A stretch of 64,000 nucleotides of DNA from positions 1 to 64,000 of the forward strand of contig NZ_JAJSBI010000038.1 of NCBI RefSeq assembly GCF_021261325.1, read 5' to 3'. Of the stretch, positions 25,887 through 33,306 are shown piece by piece. A program made the position numbers and the translations under genes. The notes beneath the pieces are model-generated. The model had not been told where the DNA came from and did not search any database. It saw nothing but the letters and a program-made list of their open reading frames with translations. Source of the stretch: Streptomyces guryensis. GTDB taxonomy: Bacteria; Actinomycetota; Actinomycetes; Streptomycetales; Streptomycetaceae. Position 1 is the stretch's first letter. Every line of letters begins with the position of its first letter.

Positions 25887-26308
25887 CGCAGCGTCGTTAG
25901 CAGTTCGTCGACCAGGGTGCGGTCCCGGTACTGGGTCAGTCGGCTGCGGGCCGCGGCGGGGGAGAGCCACAGGATGCGGTCCACCTCGGTGGTGGGGGTG
26001 AAGGTGCCCGAGACCGCCTCGGCCGCCCAGTAACGGACCTGTTTGGGACGGCCGTTGGCGAAATAGCGCAGCGTGGACAGCTCGGCGCCCGGGTCCGCCG
26101 TGTAGCCCGACTCCTCGGCGACCTCGCGCAGGGCGCCCGTCAGGTGGTCCTCGCCCCGCTTCAGCTTGCCCTTGGGATGGGACCAGTCGTCGTACTTCGG
26201 CCTGTGGACGAGGCAGATCTCCAGCTCGCCGTCGACCGGTGAGCGTCGCCACAGGACGCAGCCGGATGCCTGGACGATGGTGTCGTTGGTGTCGTTGGTG
26301 TGGTTCAC
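25877..26308 (-). CDS. Nudix hydrolase (MutT-like)
   Basis: A 143-residue pyrophosphohydrolase. The complete Nudix box is GKLKRGEDHLTGALREVAEE-SG (G-x5-E-x7-REU-x-EE-x-GU) around residues 48-70. It would hydrolyse a nucleoside diphosphate linked to another group; oxidised nucleotides or diadenosine polyphosphates are usual substrates in this size class. It belongs to the leftward ppk-CHAD-Nudix group, 51 nt after the CHAD gene, so a link to polyphosphate or inositol pyrophosphate chemistry is conceivable. Confidence 0.9.
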   Translation of the reverse strand: MNHTNDTNDTIVQASGCVLWRRSPVDGELEICLVHRPKYDDWSHPKGKLKRGEDHLTGALREVAEESGYTADPGAELSTLRYFANGRPKQVRYWAAEAVSGTFTPTTEVDRILWLSPAAARSRLTQYRDRTLVDELLTTLRHA

Positions 26309-26359
26309 GGGTCGGTCACCGCCTCCTTCGACAGGGTTCGGGGCGCTAGGGTCACTGGC

Positions 26360-27487
26360 TCAGGGCGTGCTCACCGCCTGCTTCTGCCAGGACCGCTGGA
26401 AGGCGAAACGGGCCGCCTCCACCTCGTGCCGCTGGTCCGCGTGCAGTACCCCGAGCGCGTACGCCGTCGCTGGGGCGATCCGGGGGGTGCGGGCCGCCGA
26501 GGCCGCGGCCGCCGCCGCCTCCGAGGCGTCGCGGTGCCGGTCGAGGGCCTGGCCCGCGGCCAGCAGGCGGAGGTCGACGGGGCCGCCGGTGCCGTACAGG
26601 GCCTCGCGGGCGTAGCGGTGCAGGCGCAGCAGCAGGCGGACCTGGTGCCAGGGGGCGTCCTGGGGGTGCGGGGACGGGTCCGGGGAGAGGCCGTGGATCA
26701 GGGCCTCCGCGTTGTAGGGGCTGCCCGCGGTGACGAGGGGGAGCGCGGTGATGGCGTCGGTCAGACGCTCCTCGGCGGCGGTGGCGAGGGGGTGGAGGTC
26801 GGTGGTGGCGGCGGTGGGGGTGAGGGGGACCTCGCTGGCGAGTACGGCGATTTTGTCTGCGACGGCGTGGAAGCGGGAGGAGCCCAGTGCCTGGAGGGCG
26901 GTGCTGTGGGCTCGGGTGCGGGCGAGGGTGAGCTGGCGCTCCAGCAGGGCGCCTGCTTTGGCTGCGCCGACTGTGAGGTTTCCGCGGTCTGTTGTGGGCG
27001 GTGGAGGACCGGCGGTGGCTTGTGCCGTTGCGCTCACCCGTTCCGCCCCGGCGGAACGAGTGCCCACAACGGCGCCGATGGCTGAAGATGTGGCCGCCGT
27101 TGCAGACTGGGCCGGGAAAGCCGCCGCCCCGGACAGCCGATGCAGTGCCAGCAGCAGGCGTTCCTGCCTTGCCGCGTAGGCGTGTTCCAGGGACAACGTG
27201 CCGGACAGCCAGGCCAGTTCGGGCTTCAGGACCTCCGACCACTCCGTTTCCAGAAGGGGGCGGAACGTGTGCAGGCTGCCGCTGATGCGGCGGACCGAGC
27301 GGCGCAGGGCACGGGCCGCGTCGACGGGATCCTCCGTGCCGTTGGCGCTCGCACCGCCGGTTTCCCGGTGCAGCCGCAGGGCGCGCAGGAACTCCGTGGC
27401 CTGGGCCCTCAGGTAGGCCGCGAGGGCTTCGCCTGTGGGGGAGGGCCCGGCCGTGGGGTCCGTCGGGTCAAGGTGTTGCTGTGCCAC
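26360..27487 (-). CDS. CHAD domain protein (polyphosphate-binding)
   Basis: A 375-residue helical protein. The conserved CHAD pattern is seen as RALRRSVRRISGSLHTFRPLLE (basic, with His) near residue 65, and later YNAEALIHGLSP and QVRLLLRLHRYAREAL. Family knowledge: CHAD domains bind polyphosphate granules through clusters of Arg/Lys/His. The gene overlaps the end of ppk by 20 nt and lies in the same operon, which fits a granule-associated protein. A low-conservation Ala/Thr insert lies near residues 125-160. Confidence 0.88.
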   Translation of the reverse strand: MAQQHLDPTDPTAGPSPTGEALAAYLRAQATEFLRALRLHRETGGASANGTEDPVDAARALRRSVRRISGSLHTFRPLLETEWSEVLKPELAWLSGTLSLEHAYAARQERLLLALHRLSGAAAFPAQSATAATSSAIGAVVGTRSAGAERVSATAQATAGPPPPTTDRGNLTVGAAKAGALLERQLTLARTRAHSTALQALGSSRFHAVADKIAVLASEVPLTPTAATTDLHPLATAAEERLTDAITALPLVTAGSPYNAEALIHGLSPDPSPHPQDAPWHQVRLLLRLHRYAREALYGTGGPVDLRLLAAGQALDRHRDASEAAAAAASAARTPRIAPATAYALGVLHADQRHEVEAARFAFQRSWQKQAVSTP

Positions 27488-29702
27488 GCCGGCGCCTCCG
27501 GGCGTCTATGAGCATCTCCTGGACGTTTCGCAGGGGTTGGCCGTCCGCGTCGGTGGCGTGCCGAATCCATTCGCCGTCCGGGCCGAGGTGCCAGGACGCG
27601 GTGGTGTCGGACATGCCGGTCTCCAACAGCCGGTTCAGGGCTGCGCGGTGGGCCGGGTCGGTAACCCTGACCAGGGCCTCGATACGGCGGTCGAGGTTGC
27701 GGTGCATCATGTCGGCGCTGCCGATCCACACCTCCGGTTCGCCGCCGTTGCCGAAGGCGAAGACCCGGGAGTGTTCGAGGAAGCGGCCGAGGATCGAGCG
27801 GACCCGGATGTTCTCCGAAAGGCCCGTGACGCCGGGGCGGATCGCGCAGATGCCGCGGACCCACACGTCGACCGGCACGCCGGCCTGGGACGCTCGGTAG
27901 AGCGCGTCGATGAGGGCCTCGTCGACCATGGAGTTGACCTTGATGCGGATGAAGGCCGGACGGCCCGCACGGTGGTGCTGGGCCTCCTTGCTGATCCGCG
28001 CGATCAGGCCGTCGCGCAGGGACTTGGGGGCGACGAGGAGCCGGCGGTAGGTCTCGCGGCGTGAGTAGCCGGACAGCCGGTTGAAGAGGTCGGAGAGGTC
28101 GGCGCCGACCTGGGGGTCCGCCGTCAGCAGGCCGAGGTCCTCGTAGAGGCGGGCCGTCTTGGGGTGGTAGTTGCCCGTGCCGACGTGGCTGTAGCGCCGT
28201 AGCGTGTCGCCTTCCTGACGGACCACCAGGGACAGCTTGCAGTGGGTCTTCAGGCCGACCAGGCCGTAGACGACGTGGCAGCCGGCCTCTTCCAGTTTGC
28301 GGGCCCACTTGATGTTGGCGTGCTCGTCGAAGCGGGCCTTGATCTCGACCAGGACGAGGACCTGCTTGCCGGCCTCGGCGGCGTCGATGAGCGCGTTGAC
28401 TATGGGGGAGTCGCCGGAGGTCCGGTACAGGGTCTGCTTGATCGCGAGGACGTCGTCGTCCTCGGCCGCCTGCTCCAGGAACGCCTGCACCGACGTGGAG
28501 AAGGAGTCGTACGGGTGGTGCAGCAGCACGTCCCGGCTGCGCAGCGCGGCGAATATGTCGGGCGCGGACGCCGACTCGACCTCCGCGAGGTCGCGGTGCA
28601 CGCCGGCGACGAACTTCCGGTACTTCAGCTCGGGACGGTCGAGGCCGGCGACACGGAAGAGGCCCGTGAGGTCCAGGGGGCCGGGGAGCGGGTAGACCTC
28701 GGCCTCGCTGATCTTCAGCTCGCGGACCAGCAGGTCCAGGACCTCGCGGTCGATGGACTCCTCGACCTCCAGGCGCACCGGCGGCCCGAAGCGGCGCCGC
28801 ATGAGTTCCTTCTCCAGGGCCTGGAGGAGGTTCTCGGCGTCGTCCTCCTCGACCTCCAGGTCCTCGTTCCTCGTCAGCCGGAAGGCGTGGCTCTCCAGCA
28901 CCTCCATGCCCGGGAACAGCTCCTCCAGGTGGGCGGCGATGACGTCCTCGAGGGGGACGTACCGGCCGGGGGAGCTCTCCAGGAAGCGGGACAGCAGCGG
29001 CGGGACCTTGACGCGGGCGAAGTGCTTGTGAGCGGTGACCGGGTTGCGTACGACCACGGCCAGGTTCAGGGAGAGGCCCGAGATGTACGGGAAGGGGTGC
29101 GCGGGGTCGACCGCGAGGGGGGTGAGCACCGGGAAGATCTGGTGGCGGAAGAGGGTGAACAGACGGGCCTGCTCCTTCTCCGTCAGCTCGCTCCAGCGGA
29201 CCAGGTGGATGCCCTCCTCCGCGAGGGCGGGTGCGACGTCCTCGTGGTAGCAGGCGGCGTGCCGGGCCATGAGCTCGCGGGAGCGGGCCCAGATCATCTC
29301 CAGGACCTCGCGGGGCTGGAGGCCGGAGGCGGAGCGGGTGGCGACACCCGTCGCGATACGGCGCTTGAGACCGGCCACCCGGACCATGAAGAACTCGTCC
29401 AGGTTGCTGGCGAAGATCGCGAGGAAGTTGGCGCGCTCCAGCAGGGGGGTGTTCGGGTCCTCGGCGAGTTCGAGGACCCGCTCGTTGAACGCCAGCCAGC
29501 TGCGCTCCCGGTCGAGGAAACGGCCCGTCGGCAGCTGGGGCCCGTCGTACGGTGCCTCCTCGTACGCGTCGAGGTCGGCATCGATGTCGGGTTCCAGGTC
29601 GGAGACCGCGGCCGACACGGTGTGCGGGCGGTGCGCTGCGATGGAGCCCACGGAGGGCTGTGCGTGCTGGACCTTTGCCTGGGCGGTGTCTGGCTGGCTC
29701 AT
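27468..29702 (-). CDS. ppk: polyphosphate kinase 1
   Basis: A 744-residue Ppk1 that reversibly builds polyphosphate from ATP. The domain order is normal: an N-terminal helical domain (RERSWLAFNERVLELAED, then SNLDEFFMVRVAGLKR), the head domain, and two phospholipase-D-like catalytic domains. The latter contain YSHVGTGNYHPKTARLYED, with the likely phosphorylated His in HVGTGN, and LEHSRVFAFGNGG. ATG 29702 is preferred because the following residues fit the family. A 50-residue in-frame extension to ATG 29852 lacks a ribosome site but cannot be excluded. CHAD and Nudix genes follow on the same strand. Confidence 0.95.
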   Translation of the reverse strand: MSQPDTAQAKVQHAQPSVGSIAAHRPHTVSAAVSDLEPDIDADLDAYEEAPYDGPQLPTGRFLDRERSWLAFNERVLELAEDPNTPLLERANFLAIFASNLDEFFMVRVAGLKRRIATGVATRSASGLQPREVLEMIWARSRELMARHAACYHEDVAPALAEEGIHLVRWSELTEKEQARLFTLFRHQIFPVLTPLAVDPAHPFPYISGLSLNLAVVVRNPVTAHKHFARVKVPPLLSRFLESSPGRYVPLEDVIAAHLEELFPGMEVLESHAFRLTRNEDLEVEEDDAENLLQALEKELMRRRFGPPVRLEVEESIDREVLDLLVRELKISEAEVYPLPGPLDLTGLFRVAGLDRPELKYRKFVAGVHRDLAEVESASAPDIFAALRSRDVLLHHPYDSFSTSVQAFLEQAAEDDDVLAIKQTLYRTSGDSPIVNALIDAAEAGKQVLVLVEIKARFDEHANIKWARKLEEAGCHVVYGLVGLKTHCKLSLVVRQEGDTLRRYSHVGTGNYHPKTARLYEDLGLLTADPQVGADLSDLFNRLSGYSRRETYRRLLVAPKSLRDGLIARISKEAQHHRAGRPAFIRIKVNSMVDEALIDALYRASQAGVPVDVWVRGICAIRPGVTGLSENIRVRSILGRFLEHSRVFAFGNGGEPEVWIGSADMMHRNLDRRIEALVRVTDPAHRAALNRLLETGMSDTTASWHLGPDGEWIRHATDADGQPLRNVQEMLIDARRRRRGTATP

Positions 29703-30173
29703 GAACCCATTCTTCCGCGTTCCCAGCGATACGGGCGCGTCGGAAAGCGCGGGCGGGAGTGCCTTTACGGAGTCAGGGCCGGAGCGGAGGGCGTCCCCGT
29801 TCCCCGCGGGCCCCTCGGGGGACGGCGAAGGCTGTGGCACGGAGGGCGTCATTGGGCGAGCGTCGCAAGCCTGTCTGAACCGTTGGTTACGGCGACATGG
29901 CGTGCGGGATATCTGGGGGCGGCTCCGGGGCGTCCACGTCGGCGGGACCGACGTGGGAACCCACTGGGAGCCGCCCCGAGGATACGTACGTCCATCCCGG
30001 CGTGGAAGGACGTACGCGCATCGGATGCCTCACACCGTGCGGCGGCACACAGGCGACCCGCGGGCTCCGGACCCGCGCCTTCCAGCTCGCCACCATCCCG
30101 CGGGCTGTCGGCCTGCGAAAGTCGAGCGTTGGTGGCCTGGGGGGTCTGCCGGCCGTAGCCGGTGCGGAACCTT
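29703..30173. other. ppk upstream region with nested hairpins
   Basis: No gene is supported here. The region holds the ppk promoter and unusual secondary structure. An outer 11-bp stem (29916-29926 with 29967-29977) encloses a 9-bp stem CCACGTCGG (29934-29942 with 29948-29956). A third 9-bp stem, CGTACGTCC (29985-29993 with 30008-30016), follows. I looked for PHO boxes and found only a single weak GTTCAGA on the minus strand near 29885. Confidence 0.6.
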
Positions 30174-30240
30174 CAGCCCGTCCGGCGTTCGAGGACGAGG
30201 CCGTAGGCCGATGGGGGGTCTGGGGGCGCGCCCCCAGGGG
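30174..30240. repeat. dispersed intergenic repeat, single copy
   Basis: The core CAGCCCGTCCGGCGTT, continuing CGAGGACGAGGCC (one base different from other copies), occupies 30174-30202. It is followed by a G-rich dyad TGGGGGCGCGCCCCCA. It abuts the 3' end of mshD, where it may act as a terminator. Confidence 0.8.
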
Positions 30241-30241
30241 G

Positions 30242-31168
30242 TCACGTCTCCGTGCGGTACATCAGATCCGTCTCGTACGTGGTGAACCCCAGCCGCTCGT
30301 ACACCGACACCGCGGCCTTGTTGTCACCGTCCACATACAGCATGGCGGTCGGCAGCCCCTGCGCCTCCAGGTGCCGCAGGCCGATCGTGGTCAGGGCCTT
30401 GCCCAGCCCGCCGCCCTGCGCCCCCGGCCGCACCCCGAGGACGTACACCTCACCCAGCCGGTCGGCCGCATGGATCTTCGTCCAGTGGAAGCCGACGAGT
30501 TCGCCGCCGCGGAAGGCGAGGAAGAAGCCCGCGGGGTCGAACCACGGCTCGTCCTCGCGGTCGTCGAGGTCGCGCTGGGTGAGGGAGCCCTGCTCGGGGT
30601 GGTGGGCGAACGCGGCGGCGTTCACCGCGAGCCAGGCGGCGTCGTCCTGGCCGGGGACGAAGGTACGGACGGTCACACCTGACGGCAGCACCGGCTCGGG
30701 CAGGTTCAGGTTCGCCAACGGCCGCCGCATCTGCCGCAGTTCACGGAAGAGCGTGAGCCCCAGCACCTGCGCGAGATGCCGCGCCGCGGAGTGCCCGCCG
30801 TGCGCCCACACCCGCAGCCGCTTGCCCGAGGCCGCGAGGAGCGCCGAGCCGAGCGCCCGCCCGTGCCCGTGCCCGCGGTGCGCGGGGTGCACGACCAGCT
30901 CGGCGGCCGGCGCCTCCACCGGGTCGGTGTCCTCCAGCTGCGCGTACCCCACGAGCTCGTCGCCGACGCTGAGCAGCAGATGGGACACGCCCTCGCGTGC
31001 GCCGCCGCGCAGCTGCAGCCGCCCCTGTTCGGACACCGCCTGCTGGCCGTCGTCCTGGGCGGCCGCGGCGAGCAGGGAGAGCACGGCCTCGGTCTGCTCC
31101 GGGGAGAGCACGGAGTAGGTCTCGATGGAGCGGTTCCGGCCGGGCCGGACGGTGTCGTCGCTGGTCAT
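30242..31168 (-). CDS. mshD: mycothiol synthase
   Basis: A 308-residue tandem GNAT protein. It acetylates Cys-GlcN-Ins with acetyl-CoA, the last step of mycothiol synthesis. The second, active GNAT domain shows FHWTKIH, GEVYVLGVRPGAQGGGLGKAL (acetyl-CoA loop) and LYVDGDNKAAVSVYERLGF, all typical of MshD. The N-terminal half is the degenerate GNAT domain with AELVVHPAHRGHGHGRAL. ATG 31168 (MTSDDTVRPG) is chosen. It identifies the host as an actinomycete. Confidence 0.94.
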   Translation of the reverse strand: MTSDDTVRPGRNRSIETYSVLSPEQTEAVLSLLAAAAQDDGQQAVSEQGRLQLRGGAREGVSHLLLSVGDELVGYAQLEDTDPVEAPAAELVVHPAHRGHGHGRALGSALLAASGKRLRVWAHGGHSAARHLAQVLGLTLFRELRQMRRPLANLNLPEPVLPSGVTVRTFVPGQDDAAWLAVNAAAFAHHPEQGSLTQRDLDDREDEPWFDPAGFFLAFRGGELVGFHWTKIHAADRLGEVYVLGVRPGAQGGGLGKALTTIGLRHLEAQGLPTAMLYVDGDNKAAVSVYERLGFTTYETDLMYRTET

Positions 31169-31273
31169 GCGTACGAGAGTAAGCCGAGGGGGCCGCAAAG
31201 TGAGGGGTGAGGAAGGGGCGAAGAGACCGCATGGCCGCTTCGACCGCGTCTACTCGGTCATGAAGAGCACTCG

Positions 31274-31429
31274 GGCGGCGGCGTGTGCTTCACGACGCTC
31301 GGGCAGGGCACCGGTGACCTGGTGGGCACCGATGATCTGGCGGTGCTGGAGAAGTACCTGACGGCCAACTCATCGGCGGGCAGCCTGATTTCGCCCCCGG
31401 CGGCCGACCGGATCACGATCGTGAGCTAG
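31274..31429 (+). pseudogene. C-terminal relic of a 5'-nucleotidase (UshA-like)
   Basis: One frame on the + strand reads GGGVCFTTLGQGTGDLVGTD, then DLAVLEKYL and PPAADRITIVS followed by a stop at 31427. This resembles the last 50 residues of secreted bifunctional 5'-nucleotidase/UDP-sugar hydrolases (AGGDGFT...LG...L..YL..PAADRI). No start, no N-terminal metallophosphatase domain and no ribosome site are present, so it is a fragment left by a deletion. Identification is by motif memory. Confidence 0.6.
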
Positions 31430-31487
31430 ATCGCATACCTGAGGCAGAGGTTGCGGGTGGGGGGCGTGCGCATGGTCGGATGGCTCG

Positions 31488-32690
31488 ATGCGTTCCCCCC
31501 ACCACATAACGACGCAGCCTGGTACAAACATCAACGACTTTTTCGCGAGTGCCTTTGTCGCGAGCGAGGCCGAGGAAGAGGAAGACGAACCCTGGGCGCC
31601 GCCCAACCACCGCCGTAACGGCAGCCGCCGCAGGCGAAAACGCTTCGCGGGCCTGCCGCTCGCGCTGAAGGCGGTGGTGGGCGTCGTCGTCCTCGCCGCC
31701 TTCCTCACCCTCGCCGACCGCTGGGCGCTGCTGTACGCCGAGCGCCGGGCGGCCGATGAGCTCAAGGACCGGATGCACCTGAGCGCGGCGCCCGAAGTGG
31801 ACATCGACGGCTTCCCCTTCCTCACCCAACTCGCCGACGGCCGACTGAAGTCGGTGAAGGTCACCGTGCCGGACGTCGCGGCCGACCGCGTCACGCTGGC
31901 CAGGGTGACGGCGACCGCACACGACGTACGGCTGAACGCGCCCGACGGGCCGACCTCCGTGCGGGGCGCGGGGATTCCCCGGCTCGACGGCGACGTACTG
32001 CTCTCCTTCGACGACCTGAACCGCGAACTCGGCGCGTCCCAGGTGACGTTCACGGGCCAGGGCCACGACCGGGTGCTGGCGCGCGGCACGATCCCGGTGG
32101 CCGGACACGACCTCCGGCTGCGGGCCGACGCCCGTATCGGCCGGGACGGCGAGCACGGCATCGCCACCCAGATCGGCGGAATGCGGCTGGACATCGGGGA
32201 CCTGGCGACCTACCGGCCGGGCACGCGTGCCTCCCAGGGCCTGCATCTGACCCGCACGTCCGCCGCCCGCCTTGCGCACGAGACGAACAAGGTGAAGGCC
32301 CTGTTCGCGGTTCCGGAGGTGGTACGGCGGCTCGGCGTACCCGACTCCGCCGTACGCGCGGCGCTGCGCTCGGACGCCGAGCTGGCGCGGGTGACGGGCT
32401 CACCGCGGTTCATCCACCGGGCCATGCGCCTCAACCTGATCGACCTGGCGCTGGAACACCCGGCCCTGCTCAAGCGCCTCGGCTTCGACCCGTCCCTGCT
32501 GGACGCCCTGCCCCGGCTCACCCGCCCGGTCCTGGCCGACCGCCTCTCCCTGGGCTTTCGTCTGCCCACCCCGCACCCCGGTGAGCTGCGGCTCCGTGAT
32601 GTGCGGGTGGAGAAGGACGGGATCAGGGTGCGGATCGAGGGGGCGGGGCTTGCGGTCGGCAGCGCCCGCGGCACCGATGGCGCCCGATAA
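31488..32690 (+). CDS. DUF2993 (LmeA-like) membrane-anchored protein
   Basis: A 400-residue protein with an acidic then highly basic cytoplasmic N-terminus (RRNGSRRRRKR), one membrane helix near residues 62-82, and an extracytoplasmic DUF2993 domain beginning VDIDGFPFLTQLADGRLKSV. The FPFLTQ motif is shared with the second DUF2993 protein of this window (50942-51694). In mycobacteria LmeA works in lipomannan elongation and binds phospholipid. It starts just downstream of the nucleotidase relic and precedes the small-peptide genes. Confidence 0.8.
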   Translation: MRSPHHITTQPGTNINDFFASAFVASEAEEEEDEPWAPPNHRRNGSRRRRKRFAGLPLALKAVVGVVVLAAFLTLADRWALLYAERRAADELKDRMHLSAAPEVDIDGFPFLTQLADGRLKSVKVTVPDVAADRVTLARVTATAHDVRLNAPDGPTSVRGAGIPRLDGDVLLSFDDLNRELGASQVTFTGQGHDRVLARGTIPVAGHDLRLRADARIGRDGEHGIATQIGGMRLDIGDLATYRPGTRASQGLHLTRTSAARLAHETNKVKALFAVPEVVRRLGVPDSAVRAALRSDAELARVTGSPRFIHRAMRLNLIDLALEHPALLKRLGFDPSLLDALPRLTRPVLADRLSLGFRLPTPHPGELRLRDVRVEKDGIRVRIEGAGLAVGSARGTDGAR

Positions 32691-32702
32691 AAGCTGTGTG
32701 AG

Positions 32703-32720
32703 TGCGGATTCGGTTCCGCA
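32703..32720 (+). terminator. short hairpin after the DUF2993 gene
   Basis: 6-bp arms TGCGGA and TCCGCA enclose a 6-nt loop, 13 bp after the stop codon and at the start of an AT-rich stretch. It is a weak terminator candidate that would separate the DUF2993 gene from the small-peptide gene. Confidence 0.4.
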
Positions 32721-32847
32721 AATGACATATGAATCTCCCACAGGATTCACTCAGCAACCTCTAAGGCGTATTGGCCTTTTCCTGCTTCGGGAATGCCGTA
32801 ATGTTTTCCATGTCGAAAGCGAACGACGTGAATCGAAGGAGAACATC

Positions 32848-32961
32848 ATGAGCTTCCACAAGATCGTCCCGGTCAAGAAGGCTCACAAGCCCGCCCCGGC
32901 CCCCAAGAAGAAGGCCCCCAAGAAGCCCGCGCCGAAGCGCCCTGTCGGCCACAAGTGCTGA
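32848..32961 (+). CDS. basic Lys/Pro/Ala-rich small peptide, copy 1
   Basis: A 37-residue peptide: MSFHKIVPVKKAHK, then PAPAPKKKAPKKPAPKR and the end PVGHKC. It holds 11 Lys, 1 Arg, 3 His, no acidic residue and a terminal Cys. It has a near-ideal ribosome site (AAGGAG, 7-8 nt before ATG) in a locally AT-rich leader. A second gene 97 nt downstream encodes a peptide with the same first 6 residues save one, PVKK, and the same RPVGH ending. An ABC exporter follows on the same strand. Fixed ends around a variable basic middle suggest a secreted or modified peptide; a nucleic-acid-binding peptide like histone tails is the alternative. No family recognised. Confidence 0.75.
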   Translation: MSFHKIVPVKKAHKPAPAPKKKAPKKPAPKRPVGHKC

Positions 32962-32990
32962 CGCGGAATTTATCTCGGTAAAACTGAGCG

Positions 32991-33041
32991 ATTCAAAGCA
33001 AGTTCAAAGAAATTCACGGCAGGTCACAGCAATTCACAGCC
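32991..33041 (+). repeat. array of five ~10-bp direct repeats before peptide gene 2
   Basis: Five near-identical decamers start at 32991, 33002, 33012, 33022 and 33032: ATTCAAAGCA, GTTCAAAGAA, ATTCACGGCA, GGTCACAGCA and ATTCACAGCC. The spacing is one DNA helical turn. The array ends 17 bp before the ATG of the second peptide gene and just before its ribosome site. It could be a multi-site operator, as PHO boxes are, or a translational control region. Confidence 0.7.
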
Positions 33042-33057
33042 AGAAAGGCAGAATGTC

Positions 33058-33186
33058 ATGAGCTTCCACAAGATCGCCCCGGTGAAGAAGAACGACTGCA
33101 AGAAGGGCGCCCCGGCCCCCAGGAAGAAGGCGCCGAAGAAGCCCGCCCCGGCCCCGAGGCGCCGCCCCGTCGGCCACCAGGGCTGA
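33058..33186 (+). CDS. basic Lys/Pro/Ala-rich small peptide, copy 2
   Basis: A 42-residue peptide: MSFHKIAPVKKNDCKKG, then APAPRKKAPKKPAPAPRRR and the end PVGHQG. It holds 9 Lys, 4 Arg and a single acidic residue. It is clearly paralogous to copy 1: identical N-terminal MSFHKI-x-PVKK, shared KKAPKKPAP core and RPVGH ending. It differs in an internal Cys (position 14) and a Gly C-terminus. The ribosome site AAAGG is 9 nt before ATG. It lies between the decamer array and a hairpin that precedes the ABC exporter gene. Function unknown. Confidence 0.75.
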   Translation: MSFHKIAPVKKNDCKKGAPAPRKKAPKKPAPAPRRRPVGHQG

Positions 33187-33195
33187 GCCACGCCG

Positions 33196-33250
33196 CGAGG
33201 CGGGGTCACCGGTCAGCGAGCACTTCGCTTGCCCCGGGGGCCCCGCCTCG
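33196..33250 (+). terminator. nested hairpin between peptide gene 2 and the exporter
   Basis: An outer 10-bp stem, CGAGGCGGGG (33196-33205) with CCCCGCCTCG (33241-33250), encloses an inner 5-bp stem AGCGA/TCGCT (33215-33219 with 33225-33229). It probably attenuates transcription so that peptide mRNA exceeds exporter mRNA. Confidence 0.65.
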
Positions 33251-33306
33251 GCCATGTCCACGTGCCGCGAGCCGTTCAAGGGCCGTGCACGCGAAGGGAG
33301 TTGACC

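Noticed and set aside
29702..29852. A longer start for ppk giving 50 extra residues
   Set aside because: No ribosome site at 29852, and the extension is Ser/Pro-rich and unlike Ppk1 N-termini. Kept only as an alternative.
29870..29900. PHO boxes before ppk
   Set aside because: Only one weak GTTCAGA is seen, and no second unit at 11-bp spacing with good match. Not enough to call a PhoP site.
28242..30158. A 638-residue open frame antisense to ppk
   Set aside because: Typical high-GC antisense frame. The ppk frame on the other strand has all family motifs.
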